DNA of 64,000 nt from Thalassospira indica (GCF_003403095.1 NZ_CP031555.1:1116001-1180000), one strand, 5' to 3'. Shown: positions 26,880-35,271, counted from the first letter of the stretch. Numbers and translations are program-made. The notes: a model not told the origin generated them from the letters alone.

Positions 26880-27126
26880 AAAAAAAAGCCGGGCAACAAA
26901 TGTGCCCGGCAAGTTTATCAGGGAGGCTTCACGTCTGGGAGACGTAGGACCCTTCGCAGGGCCCTGGGTAAGCCGGACAGGGCGTCCGGCTAAAGACCGA
27001 CATAATCGGTCAGGGAGAAAACTCTGTACCGCGGTGCGGAGTGTTCCGCTGCGGTTCGAGGGAGAAGATAGCGTTTTTGACGACAATGACCACTGCCAAA
27101 TTGCTTTTTCAGCCATGCATTTTCTG
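26880..27126 (-). ncRNA. Candidate small RNA C with CUCCC motifs, behind an RpoH-like promoter
   Basis: Read on the minus strand. Hairpins in order: GCGGA/TCCGC, ACCGA/TCGGT, AGCCGGAC/GTCCGGCT, ACGTCT-CCC-AGACGT (26930-26944) and a terminator GCCGGGCA/TGCCCGGC (26888-26910) followed by eight T. CTCCC occurs four times in unpaired or loop positions. The last 30 nt before the terminator match RNA D at 29 of 30 positions. A frame on this strand runs through the terminator, so coding is unlikely. The 5' end is set from the promoter at 27134-27161. Positions 26717-26879 hold no other feature. Confidence 0.7.
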
Positions 27127-27133
27127 CATAAAT

Positions 27134-27161
27134 ATATGGGGACGTTCAGAATGACATCAAG
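27134..27161 (-). promoter_or_regulatory. RpoH (sigma-32)-type promoter for RNA C
   Basis: On the minus strand CTTGATG (27161-27155), a 13-bp spacer and CCCCATAT (27141-27134). This is a near-perfect match to the heat-shock sigma consensus CTTGAA-N13/14-CCCCATNT. TATATT also overlaps, so a sigma-70 reading (TTGATG-N18-TATATT) is possible. Confidence 0.6.
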
Positions 27162-27251
27162 TTATTGATATTTATATATTTTCATGAAGGTGTTTCGCCG
27201 GTTTTCTGGCTAGATCACTGTTTGCGGCGATAATTCATTGTGCGGCAGCAC

Positions 27252-27420
27252 AAAAAAAAGCCGGTAGCGGGGGAGCTACCGGCAAGATCAACAGGGAGGC
27301 TTACGTCTGGGAGACGTAGGGAATCTCTTGAAGATTCCATGCCGGATATCGTTCCGGCGAACGGATCGTCCAAAGATCAGGAAGCCGGAGCAAGCTCGCT
27401 TTGTGCGGATGCTCACAACT
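27252..27420 (-). ncRNA. Candidate small RNA D, related to C
   Basis: Read on the minus strand. Hairpins GCCGGA/TCCGGC, GAATCT/AGATTC, ACGTCT-CCC-AGACGT (27302-27316), the single-stranded stretch AAGCCTCCCTG, then a 9-bp terminator GCCGGTAGC/GCTACCGGC (27260-27283) whose own loop is TCCCCC, followed by eight T. The ACGTCTCCCAGACGT block and flanks are shared with RNA C. The 5' end is not defined; the upstream segment contains ACTTGTAGTCATTCT, similar to the RNA C promoter region, but no clear -10. Positions 27421-27580 hold nothing else. Confidence 0.68.
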
Positions 27421-27580
27421 TATGATATGAATATAAGTGATCCTTGGGTGGACCAAAAATAGAATGACTACAAGTCAACCATGCGTCAGGCGCATGACAA
27501 TAAAATGTCAGCAATTTTAAGACATTATGGCACGACTGATATTTGATGTGCCCGATATAGGCAAAACCCCCCATAACCGC

Positions 27581-27607
27581 CAACAGCCCGGCAGGGCCGG
27601 GCTGTTG
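27581..27607 (-). terminator. Terminator-like hairpin after the LysR gene
   Basis: Perfect 11-bp stem CAACAGCCCGG / CCGGGCTGTTG. On the minus strand the T tract (GGTTTTG) is distant, so termination may be incomplete. Confidence 0.6.
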
Positions 27608-27638
27608 CAGAATCGGATATAAGATTATGTCCGGAAAT

Positions 27639-28571
27639 CTATTTCTCGGTCGTGGCACTTGCGCTGGCGGCTGCCGCCGCCTTTGCCTTGACCTTTGAAA
27701 TTTCCTCAATCAGGAAGTCACGGAACACCGCGATACGTTTGGAGTGCCGCAGTTCTTCCGGATAGACGAAATAGGCATCGAAGCTTGGCCCTTCGAGTTC
27801 CGGCAGGATGCGGACCAGATTGCTATTGGAGGGCAACAGGTAATCGGGCAGTGCCGAAATGCCGAGGCCGGACTCGGTGGCGCGGAAGATGCCATAGATA
27901 TTATTGAGCTTCAGGATCGGGCGCATGTCCGGTTTGAACTGCTGCGCGGTTGCCATCATCCAGTTGACGTTGGAAACCGGCGGACGGGCATCCGCGCCAT
28001 AGATGATCAGGCGATGGTCCTTGAGCTCTTCTGGTGTTTTGGGCATGCCGTGTTGTTTGATGTATTCCGGCGATGCAAACACATGATAGCGCAGTGTCAT
28101 CAACTGGCGCTGGACAAGGTCGGCCTGACGCGGTGGCTGCATGCGGATGGCAACATCGGCCTCGCGCATGGCAAGGTCGAGTTCCTCGTCATTGAGCACC
28201 AGCGACAGTTCGATTTCCGGATACCGTTCAAGGAACTCGTTGATGCGCGGTGTTAGCCAGGTCGAACCGAAGGCAACTGTTGTCGTGACCTTGAGCGGAC
28301 CGCTTGGCCGTTCCTTTGATTCGCGAATGCGGGCTTCTGCCATGGAAAGCTTGGCAAAAACATCATGTGCCGTGCGATACAGCAACTCGCCCTGTTCTGT
28401 CAGGATCAGGCCACGCGCATGGCGATGGAAAAGCGGGACTTTCACGCTTTCTTCGAGTGCGCTGATCTGTCGGCTGACGGCCGACTGGCTCAGATTAAGG
28501 TTTTCCCCTGCGTGGGTGAAGCTCCCGGCTTCGGCAACAGCGTGAAAAACACGCAGCTTGTCCCAGTCCAT
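27639..28571 (-). CDS. LysR-type transcriptional regulator
   Basis: 310 residues. The N-terminal helix-turn-helix has the family pattern (SFTHAGENLNLSQSAVSRQI), followed by the effector domain, with an Ala-rich tail (KAKAAAAASASATTEK) of unknown purpose. Leftward and downstream of trxB in orientation, 312 bp away. The target and inducer are unknown; the gene stands alone between RNA D and the trxB terminator. Confidence 0.88.
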   Translation of the reverse strand: MDWDKLRVFHAVAEAGSFTHAGENLNLSQSAVSRQISALEESVKVPLFHRHARGLILTEQGELLYRTAHDVFAKLSMAEARIRESKERPSGPLKVTTTVAFGSTWLTPRINEFLERYPEIELSLVLNDEELDLAMREADVAIRMQPPRQADLVQRQLMTLRYHVFASPEYIKQHGMPKTPEELKDHRLIIYGADARPPVSNVNWMMATAQQFKPDMRPILKLNNIYGIFRATESGLGISALPDYLLPSNSNLVRILPELEGPSFDAYFVYPEELRHSKRIAVFRDFLIEEISKVKAKAAAAASASATTEK

Positions 28572-28828
28572 AGACCTGCTCCTAGATGTGCCAGCGCACG
28601 GTCGATGCGCAGGACCCCTGATAATTGTTCTCTTCTTTTATGGCCAATTTGGTTTCCACACTATTAAGTGCATCACATTGCTTTGACCAAGTGCATGATT
28701 ATTCAATCAATATGAGGCCTGTGACATTTTCTGCAAGAAGACATTTTCCTGCAAAGTCCATGGCGGGGTGCGGTTTTCGACGCAATGTCAGTCAATTGGC
28801 CGGATCGCGGCCGTTTGAAACGATTAAA
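28572..28828. other. Intergenic stretch between the LysR gene and the trxB terminator
   Basis: Together with the terminator this is a 312-bp gap. It is AT-richer than the neighbours near 28620-28720 and presumably holds the LysR promoter. No coding, repeat or RNA signal is recognised. Confidence 0.5.
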
Positions 28829-28855
28829 AAAGGGGACGCCAGATGCGTCCCCTTT
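28829..28855 (-). terminator. Intrinsic terminator of trxB
   Basis: An 11-bp stem AAAGGGGACGC / GCGTCCCCTTT over CAGAT, followed on the minus strand by TTTTTTAATCG. Confidence 0.9.
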
Positions 28856-28883
28856 GGTCTTTGAGCCTGTTTGCGCCAGAAGA

Positions 28884-29834
28884 TCAGGCTTCTTGCTCTG
28901 CGATGAACTTTTCTGCCTCAAGGGCGGCCATACAGCCCATACCAGCAGCAGTCACAGCCTGACGGTAGATTTTGTCGGTGACGTCGCCTGCGGCAAAGAC
29001 GCCTTCGATATTGGTCACCGTGCTGCCCGGCTTGACGAGGATATAGTTTTCGTCATCCATGTTGACCTGGCCTTTGAACACAGCCGTTGCCGGATCATGG
29101 CCGATGGCAACAAAGAAACCGTCGGCCGGGATATCAAGCAGCGCACCGGTTTTGACATTGCGTACGCGCACACCTTCGACGCCGTCCATCGGGCCATCGC
29201 CGCCGAGAATGTCTTCGACAACGCTGTCCCAGACGACCTCGATCTTTTCATGCTTCAGCAAACGGTCCTGGAGCATTTTTTCCGCACGCAGCTCGTCGCG
29301 GCGGTGGATCAGCGTGACCTTGGAGCAGATACCGGCAAGATAAAGGGCTTCTTCAACAGCCGTATTGCCGCCACCGACAACTGTGACCGGCTTGTTGCGA
29401 TAGAAGAAACCGTCACAGGTTGCGCATGCTGAAACGCCACGACCATTGAATTTCTCTTCGCCCGGCAGGCCCAGCCAGCGCGCCTGTGCGCCGGTCGAGA
29501 TGATGACGGTTTCGGCAATATAGGTATCGCCAGAGTCGCCTTTGCAGACAAACGGCCGTTTGGAGAAATCGACCTCAGTGATCAGGTCATGCACCATTTT
29601 GGTGCCGACATGCTCGGCCTGGGCCTTCATCTGATCCATCAGCCACGGACCCTGAATGACATCGGCAAAGCCCGGATAGTTTTCGACATCGGTCGTAATC
29701 GTCAACTGGCCACCCGGCTGAAGACCCATCACCATCATGGGTTCAAGGTTTGCGCGCGCGGCATAAATTGCTGCGGTGTAACCGGCAGGGCCGGAGCCGA
29801 TGATGAGGACTTTGGTCTGATGTTCCTGGGCCAT
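28884..29834 (-). CDS. trxB: Thioredoxin-disulfide reductase
   Basis: The ATG at 29834 (MAQEHQTKVLIIGSGPAG) fits the family start and gives 316 residues. The frame extends 30 codons upstream, but that part is not TrxB-like. The FAD-binding GSGPAG is at 13-18, the redox pair C137-A-T-C140 in SACATCDGFFYR, and the NADPH-binding GGGNTAVEEA follows. It reduces thioredoxin with NADPH in the cytoplasm. Divergent from an Lrp-type regulator. Confidence 0.96.
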   Translation of the reverse strand: MAQEHQTKVLIIGSGPAGYTAAIYAARANLEPMMVMGLQPGGQLTITTDVENYPGFADVIQGPWLMDQMKAQAEHVGTKMVHDLITEVDFSKRPFVCKGDSGDTYIAETVIISTGAQARWLGLPGEEKFNGRGVSACATCDGFFYRNKPVTVVGGGNTAVEEALYLAGICSKVTLIHRRDELRAEKMLQDRLLKHEKIEVVWDSVVEDILGGDGPMDGVEGVRVRNVKTGALLDIPADGFFVAIGHDPATAVFKGQVNMDDENYILVKPGSTVTNIEGVFAAGDVTDKIYRQAVTAAGMGCMAALEAEKFIAEQEA

Positions 29835-30179
29835 GTTCTTTGTATACGTCCGAGATGAGTAAAAACAGAGATCGAACATATGGGCAGTCCGGGCAAGACG
29901 CAACCGCTTCACGCAAAGTTTCACCGCCTTGGTTGGCGTTTTTTGAAGGGTGAAATTTTACGTTTCAAACCGGTAGTTTTATTGTCGCCGTGATGCGTCG
30001 CGAGGCGGTCGCGTGGTACGGCCGAAATTCCAGCCAAAAAGCAGATTTTTCAGCGTTTTCAGTTACGGCATCCAAGCACAAGATTGCATTCTTGACCGGA
30101 TTATATTATTGCCAGCAACTTGCCTCGCTGTAATATTGTTTCAATCGGGGTAAGTTTCGCGCACAGAATCGAGGAATAA
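29835..30179. promoter_or_regulatory. Divergent trxB/lrp region with lrp promoter at 30109-30136
   Basis: No gene in 345 bp. A candidate promoter for the Lrp gene is TTGCCA (30109), a 16-bp spacer and TAATAT (30131). GAGGAAT precedes the ATG at 30180. No further element is recognised. Confidence 0.5.
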
Positions 30180-30665
30180 ATGCAACGGGTCAAACTCGAC
30201 AAGATCGACCGCAGAATTTTGCGCGATCTGCAGGAAGATGGCCGCATGACCAATGTGGAACTTGCACGCCGTGCAGGTATTTCAGCGCCCCCCTGTTTGC
30301 GTCGTGTGCGCGCACTCGAGGAAACCGGTTTCATTCAGGGCTATCATGCCGATGTGGATGCGCAGGCGCTGGGCTACAACGTGACTGTGTTTGCAATGGT
30401 CGGGCTTGCCAGCCAGGCAGAACATGATCTGCGTGCGTTTGAAGCCCGTGCGGCCGCTTGGCCAGAAGTCCGCGAATGCCACATGGTGGCGGGTGAAATG
30501 GACTTCCTGCTTAAAATCGTCTCGCACAGCTGGGATGAGTATCAAAAGTTCCTGACCACCGAACTGACAGTTGCCGAAAACGTCAATCACGTCAAATCGG
30601 CACTTTCGATTCGCACCGCGAAAAACATGCCCGGTGTGCCGATCGATATTGAGGTCGAAGACTGA
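30180..30665 (+). CDS. Lrp/AsnC-family transcriptional regulator
   Basis: 161 residues. The N-terminal helix-turn-helix shows the Lrp pattern (LDKIDRRILRDLQEDGRMTN, then ELARRAGISAPPCLRRVRAL). The C-terminal RAM domain (about 70-155) binds amino acids and builds octamers. It is a single gene with its own promoter and terminator, so it may be the global Lrp or a local amino-acid sensor. Neighbouring genes do not reveal the target. Confidence 0.92.
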   Translation: MQRVKLDKIDRRILRDLQEDGRMTNVELARRAGISAPPCLRRVRALEETGFIQGYHADVDAQALGYNVTVFAMVGLASQAEHDLRAFEARAAAWPEVRECHMVAGEMDFLLKIVSHSWDEYQKFLTTELTVAENVNHVKSALSIRTAKNMPGVPIDIEVED

Positions 30666-30705
30666 TTTCCGTTTGGGATAGTTTGTGTTTGTCATTTTGA
30701 TACAG

Positions 30706-30737
30706 AAACAGGGGAGGTCTTTTGACCTCCCCTGTTT
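30706..30737. terminator. Bidirectional terminator between lrp and the M48 gene
   Basis: A 14-bp perfect stem starting AAACAGGGGAGGTC with loop TTTT. A and T tracts at the ends serve both convergent genes. Confidence 0.9.
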
Positions 30738-30741
30738 TGCA

Positions 30742-32511
30742 TCAGGACTGGCTTTGTATGTCGGTAGGATTCGAGGTTTCCTGCGCGGTAGCCTCGGCCT
30801 TTGAATTGGCTTCTAATGGTTTCTCTGGTGATGTGATTGGCCTTGCGGCTTCCTCGCACAGAGCTGAGATGTAAACACTAATGTTCAAGTCTTGGCACTG
30901 TTTCAAACTGTCGAGGGTTTCGGTTGCGCGGCCTGCGCGGGCCAGAAGCGAAATTCGTTCTGGGAAGTAAATGCCCGCAGTGATTTGTTCAGGAAATTTG
31001 AGCAAAGCATCATGCCATGTTTGAAGGGCATTATCCCACTGGCCCTGCTCAGCATATTCATCCCGCAAAAGTTTGAATATCTCTATCCCAGCTTGGGGGT
31101 CTTTGCGGGCAAGCTCCAGATTTAGCAATGCCTTGGCATCTTGTCCTTGCTCTTTGCGGGCAAGATATAGAATGCGTCGGGCAACCGGGTCTGTGTCTTC
31201 GCGACCATCGAGCGACTTGAGTGCAAGTTCTTGTGCTTCGTCTAACTCACCGCGTTCGGCGAGAATGCGAGCACGTTCGCCATACACCGACTTTTTAATG
31301 GCCGAGAAACCTGGACCTTCCCAAACAACTTTTTGCAAGGATGTAGTATCAGCCGCAGGTGGGAAATCGCCATCCAGATATTCACGTTGAATATAGAGTT
31401 TTGTCTCCAGAAGGCGTTCGGCCGCTGGTGCATGGTCGTCGCCTATTCCATCCAGCATTCTAGAAAGATCCTTGCCGACATTTGATAAACCGACATTCAG
31501 AACATCCGAAAGATTGGTATATTCGCCCAGCTGCTTCTTGCTTTTTTCGATTTCTTGTTCGCGAGCAATTTTCTCGGCTTGGACACGCTGATGCTCACTA
31601 TCAAGGCGCTCCAATACGGTCGTCATTCGTTCCCAGTCATATCCCGCGCGATATAGTAAATCGACGGCGAGAAGATCAGCCTCATCCTCTTGATGACGCT
31701 TCCATCCCGGATACAGGATGCTGTTGTTAATGCGATACATCCCAAACCCGGAAACCATCAGAGCCTTTGCCGCATTTTGGGTGGCGGGGCTGTCTGAGTT
31801 TCCCCCGAGCCATCCGGCAGCAAACTGAGTGGCGACAATGAATGATTTGTCTTCGATCGCCTGTTGGTCGTCGGAGTTATGATGTTGAAACAGGGCATGG
31901 GCTAGTTCATGTGCAACAACCGCTGCGACTTCATCTTCGTCATCAGCATTAAGTAGAACGGATGTGTTCAGCCGTAGAATGCCATTGGGGCTCATGGAGG
32001 CGCGGTAATTGTCGCTTCTGATGATTGCGACTGAAATCTCGGGCTTTTCATAGGGCCATTCTTCAAGCAGGCGGGAAACGATTGAATAAACGTAGGATGT
32101 AAGTGCCTGGGCACCTTCACCACTCAATTCTTGAATGCTGTTAAATTGGAGTTCGCGAAGTTCCAGATCACGTGCAGACAATTCTTTCAGCGCTTCTGCG
32201 CGTTCTGTTTCCGTCCGATTTTTGACATTAAAGCCTATTTCCTGACCGTCTTGTTCGACGTTGAACTGGTCTAGAAGTGTTGTGAATGGGCTAACTTCGA
32301 CGGGTTTGGTGACTCGTTTTTCTGCTGTTTCTATCAGTTTTCCATCAAAGGTATTGTAGGTTCCACCGGAGACCTGTGCCTGTATGGCCTTCATTGTCTG
32401 GCAACCCGAAAGTGCGGTTGCAGCAATCATTGCAGCGACGATGAACCTAGATCCGCTTGGAGCCATTGGTCCCTGCACAAAGCGCGTGAGATTGACGGGA
32501 AGTTGCATCAT
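30742..32511 (-). CDS. M48-family metalloprotease lipoprotein with C-terminal helical repeats
   Basis: 589 residues. The lipobox LSGC places the lipidated cysteine at C37, so it is anchored in the envelope. The zinc motif HELAH is at 201-205, and the third ligand is probably the Glu in EDEADLLAVDLLYRAGYD. The C-terminal ~200 residues form TPR-like helices (SLDGREDTDPVARRILYLA and onward), as in BepA-type proteases that act on outer-membrane protein assembly. The ATG overlaps the stop of the preceding small gene, so the start is well supported. It is the last gene of a CHASE2 operon. Confidence 0.88.
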   Translation of the reverse strand: MMQLPVNLTRFVQGPMAPSGSRFIVAAMIAATALSGCQTMKAIQAQVSGGTYNTFDGKLIETAEKRVTKPVEVSPFTTLLDQFNVEQDGQEIGFNVKNRTETERAEALKELSARDLELRELQFNSIQELSGEGAQALTSYVYSIVSRLLEEWPYEKPEISVAIIRSDNYRASMSPNGILRLNTSVLLNADDEDEVAAVVAHELAHALFQHHNSDDQQAIEDKSFIVATQFAAGWLGGNSDSPATQNAAKALMVSGFGMYRINNSILYPGWKRHQEDEADLLAVDLLYRAGYDWERMTTVLERLDSEHQRVQAEKIAREQEIEKSKKQLGEYTNLSDVLNVGLSNVGKDLSRMLDGIGDDHAPAAERLLETKLYIQREYLDGDFPPAADTTSLQKVVWEGPGFSAIKKSVYGERARILAERGELDEAQELALKSLDGREDTDPVARRILYLARKEQGQDAKALLNLELARKDPQAGIEIFKLLRDEYAEQGQWDNALQTWHDALLKFPEQITAGIYFPERISLLARAGRATETLDSLKQCQDLNISVYISALCEEAARPITSPEKPLEANSKAEATAQETSNPTDIQSQS

Positions 32512-32891
32512 TTGATCCCCCGTCCCGAGTGGCTCTTTTCGTCAGCTGCGCGGCCGGTTTTAGCTTCGAGGATGGAAATGTTGGTCGGGGCAAGATCAGC
32601 ACTATGATTGACCTGCACAGACATTGACCTGACCCACAAGTTGTCCTCAATTTTATAGAGCTTTCCGCCCCGTGCAGTCTCAAGCACATCGACGGGAAGC
32701 GGTAATGTATCGATCTGCTTTTGTCCTACGGCCCTGGCATTGTCGTCATAGACAGTGATTTTCCCATCCGTAGAAATGTAGTTGATAATTTGCAGTTGGG
32801 CTTGGTCTTCTGCACGGGCTGGAGGAACTGAAATGATTACTGTTGCCAGATAAAAGATGCACATCATTGTCCACAAAAACTTCTGAGACAT
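32508..32891 (-). CDS. Small exported protein of unknown function between CHASE2 and M48 genes
   Basis: The ATG at 32891 with GGAGGG 7 nt upstream gives 127 residues; in-frame upstream codons overlap the CHASE2 gene end and are unlikely. An N-terminal signal peptide or anchor (WTMMCIFYLATVIISVPPARA) precedes a mature part with a compact beta-rich segment (KLYKIEDNLWVRSMSVQV) reminiscent of an SH3-like fold; this is only an impression. It overlaps the M48 start by 4 bp, which argues for a joint task. Confidence 0.72.
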   Translation of the reverse strand: MSQKFLWTMMCIFYLATVIISVPPARAEDQAQLQIINYISTDGKITVYDDNARAVGQKQIDTLPLPVDVLETARGGKLYKIEDNLWVRSMSVQVNHSADLAPTNISILEAKTGRAADEKSHSGRGIK

Positions 32892-32937
32892 TGTGGGACC
32901 CTCCAAACTGATTTTATTTCTGACGGTTAAAAAGACG

Positions 32938-34449
32938 CTACTCATGAACATATCCATCTGCGTTGGGACGTTGCATGGTTGTACTGTAGCAAAATGCGAT
33001 ATATGCCCAGCCAAGCCCGATCAGGCCGATCCAATTGATCGGTGACCATCGAAGAATGAAGAAGGTCGCTGCGATCAGAGCGAAGAAGAAAGCAACGCAG
33101 CCCAGAGCCATCAACGCAAACCTGACATAGCTTCGCTTGGAGTCCGGCTTTGAATTGCTGCTAGCTATGGCGTTGCTTGCCAGCCGCCAGCGGAGCAATG
33201 TCAGAACAAGCAGTCCGGCGATTTCAATCGCATCAGTTCCGTCAGCTTCCCAGAACAAAACGGGGGCGGCATGTTGCAGATCCGATCCAAGTACAAGTGC
33301 ATTATCGAGTGCCATTGCGTGTGCCATGACGCCGGGAACTGTTCCCTGAACCGGGGAGATGACTGTGTCACGCACTCCAGCAACATCCAGTCCAATCAAG
33401 ACCACCTTATTGTTCAGGAAGTCTTCCAGAATCTTACGAGAAGCATTTGCTTGTTCTGCTTTGTCAGCCGTTGCTACATGACTTGCCTGTTGCGCACGCA
33501 CGATCAGGTCAAAGGCCGACATGTGCGGATGGTAAATACAGTTCTCGGAGATATCGGGACGTAGTCGTTCGGAGAACGCACCAATAAAATAGCTGGCACT
33601 GCGCAGCAGTTTTTCAATGAACTTGTCAGAGGGGGGGACGCAATCGCTGCCTTCGCCATCGAAGCTTGCCGGATAAAGTCGTTGATTTATCGGTGCGGTG
33701 GCTTCACCCCACCTGATCGAGATCGCATCTGGAATTGTTTTGGTAATCTGCTGTACGTTGCTGAGCGTTGCGTCCGGACATGGTCCGTCTAACTCGCTTC
33801 CGTTGCTATCCAAGCTGCAGACTGCCTTGAGAAGCTCAGCAGCTGGTGAGAGCAAGGTACGACCGTTGCACATAGTGTACATCGGGTAATCGTTTCCATA
33901 CCCAGAAAACCTGAAAAATGGCAGATCGGTTACTGCATCACCGATCTGCGGCAGAACGCTGATGCTTTCAGAGAAGCATTCGGCGGTTCCCGCGTGTATC
34001 GACGCTGCACCCATTGCAAAGACGGGTGTATCCTTAAAGTCACGAATAGCACGGATGTTATCGGCGAAGAATTCCAAGTCGTCTTCTTGCCCGCGCGGAT
34101 CAAGAAAAAGCAGGTCAAAGAAAACTGCCTTTGGCGCATAAGTCGCAACAGATGACAGCAATGTATCATACTGATCAAATGATGGAGGCCAATCGAAAAA
34201 CTCGGTGTCGAGTGATGCGTCATCAATCAGAATGACTGCGATGTTGTCACGCGCAGTATCAGGGTAGAAAGGTGAGGTTACTTGATAAAAGACATCTTTG
34301 GACCGCTCATCAGTGGAATTTGAAAAGCCGAATGGGTCCACGAACATGATCGCGATCAGGATCAGTAGATCCGGCATTGATCGAAACAGTGCGTAGAAGG
34401 GTCGTAGCGGCTCTGAAAGGTGCCGTTTCAACGCAGCAATAATAAACAA
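32938..34449 (-). CDS. CHASE2-domain membrane protein without a catalytic output domain
   Basis: 503 residues from a TTG start at 34449; the ATG at 34377 is an alternative. One N-terminal membrane segment (about residues 25-42) is followed by a large extracytoplasmic CHASE2 sensor domain. Markers include IAVILIDDASLDTEFF, KAVFFDLLFLDPRG and KVVLIGLDVAGVRDTVISP. About three C-terminal membrane helices follow. CHASE2 is usually joined to a cyclase, kinase or GGDEF domain; here nothing follows the last helix but a short tail. First gene of the operon with the exported protein and the M48 protease, so its signal may go to those. Confidence 0.85.
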   Translation of the reverse strand: MFIIAALKRHLSEPLRPFYALFRSMPDLLILIAIMFVDPFGFSNSTDERSKDVFYQVTSPFYPDTARDNIAVILIDDASLDTEFFDWPPSFDQYDTLLSSVATYAPKAVFFDLLFLDPRGQEDDLEFFADNIRAIRDFKDTPVFAMGAASIHAGTAECFSESISVLPQIGDAVTDLPFFRFSGYGNDYPMYTMCNGRTLLSPAAELLKAVCSLDSNGSELDGPCPDATLSNVQQITKTIPDAISIRWGEATAPINQRLYPASFDGEGSDCVPPSDKFIEKLLRSASYFIGAFSERLRPDISENCIYHPHMSAFDLIVRAQQASHVATADKAEQANASRKILEDFLNNKVVLIGLDVAGVRDTVISPVQGTVPGVMAHAMALDNALVLGSDLQHAAPVLFWEADGTDAIEIAGLLVLTLLRWRLASNAIASSNSKPDSKRSYVRFALMALGCVAFFFALIAATFFILRWSPINWIGLIGLGWAYIAFCYSTTMQRPNADGYVHE

Positions 34450-34465
34450 ATGTAGGCCCCGATTT

Positions 34466-34497
34466 TGTTCACAAAGTGTGAACAGTCTCCCCAGACT
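34466..34497. repeat. Two adjacent inverted repeats upstream of the CHASE2 operon
   Basis: TGTTCACA-AAG-TGTGAACA (34466-34484) is directly joined to AGTCT-CCCC-AGACT (34484-34497). The first looks like an operator. They lie 17-48 bp before the CHASE2 start and would form stems in its leader RNA. An AT-rich inverted repeat, AAAAATTGAA with TTCAATTTTT, follows near 34572-34602. Confidence 0.5.
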
Positions 34498-34676
34498 TCT
34501 CTTCAGAGATGAGTTCTGCTTGAGAAATCTTATCTTAGGGCTACATTAATTAGATCAAAGTGCAATTTAAAGAAAAATTGAATGAAAGTGTTTCAATTTT
34601 TGTGTGTGTTTGTGGGGGACTACTTATCGGGCTTGCCTCGTTGAGGTGTCGCCGTTGCAGGTAATCAGACATAAAA

Positions 34677-34707
34677 AAAACGGCCCGCGGTTTAAGCGGG
34701 CCGTTTT
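34677..34707 (-). terminator. Intrinsic terminator of greA
   Basis: A 12-bp stem AAAACGGCCCGC / GCGGGCCGTTTT over GGTTTAA, followed on the minus strand by TTTTTTTT. Confidence 0.9.
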
Positions 34708-34727
34708 GAGCAATCTGATATTCCCTG

Positions 34728-35201
34728 TTACGAGAAATCGACCTTCAAAATCTCATAGCTTTTGGTGCCGCCGGGCACGGTGACTTCGACAGAGTCACCG
34801 ACCGACTTGCCGATCAGCGCACGGCCGATTGGCGACGTGGTCGAGATGCGACCAGCGTTGATATCGGCTTCGATCGGGCCAACCACCTGATAGGTGGTTT
34901 CCTCGTCGGTGTCTTCGTCAACGAGCTGAACCTTGGCGCCGAATTTCACGACATCACCCGCAAGGGATTTGATATCGATAACTTCGGAGCGGCTGAGCAC
35001 GTCTTCGAGCTCGGCAATACGACCTTCGCAGAAACTTTGGCGTTCGCGTGCAGCATGGTATTCGGCATTTTCCGAAAGATCGCCATGCTCGCGGGCATCC
35101 GCGATGGCCTTGATGATTTCAAGACGTTCGACGGACTTGCGATGCTTCAGTTCTTCTTCGAGACGCTGATGCCCCTGGGGGGTCATTGGTACTTTTTCCA
35201 T
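34728..35201 (-). CDS. greA: Transcription elongation factor GreA
   Basis: The ATG at 35201 ([18 protein letters not shown]) gives 157 residues, the standard GreA length; a GTG three codons upstream is also possible. The N-terminal coiled coil carries the acidic tip residues ([17 protein letters not shown] region), followed by the C-terminal FKBP-like domain. GreA enters the RNA polymerase secondary channel and stimulates cleavage of backtracked transcripts. Separated from carB by a terminator. Confidence 0.95.
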   Translation of the reverse strand: MEKVPMTPQGHQRLEEELKHRKSVERLEIIKAIADAREHGDLSENAEYHAARERQSFCEGRIAELEDVLSRSEVIDIKSLAGDVVKFGAKVQLVDEDTDEETTYQVVGPIEADINAGRISTTSPIGRALIGKSVGDSVEVTVPGGTKSYEILKVDFS

Positions 35202-35246
35202 CGCGCTCACAGCCTATTCTTATTAGCGGTCGATACTACAAAATCA

Positions 35247-35271
35247 ACCGCCCGGCATCCCGCCGGGCGGT
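35247..35271 (-). terminator. Intrinsic terminator of carB
   Basis: Stem ACCGCCCGGC / GCCGGGCGGT over ATCCC; on the minus strand followed by TGATTTTG. Confidence 0.8.

Noticed and set aside
26751..27116. 121-codon minus-strand frame across RNA C
   Set aside because: It runs through the strong terminator with its T run, shows no protein features and no ribosome site; the structured RNA explains the region better.
26880..27420. Plus-strand reading of RNAs C and D as RsmY/Z-like RNAs with GGA loops
   Set aside because: The terminator A/T tracts show transcription on the minus strand, where the loops are C-rich, not GGA.
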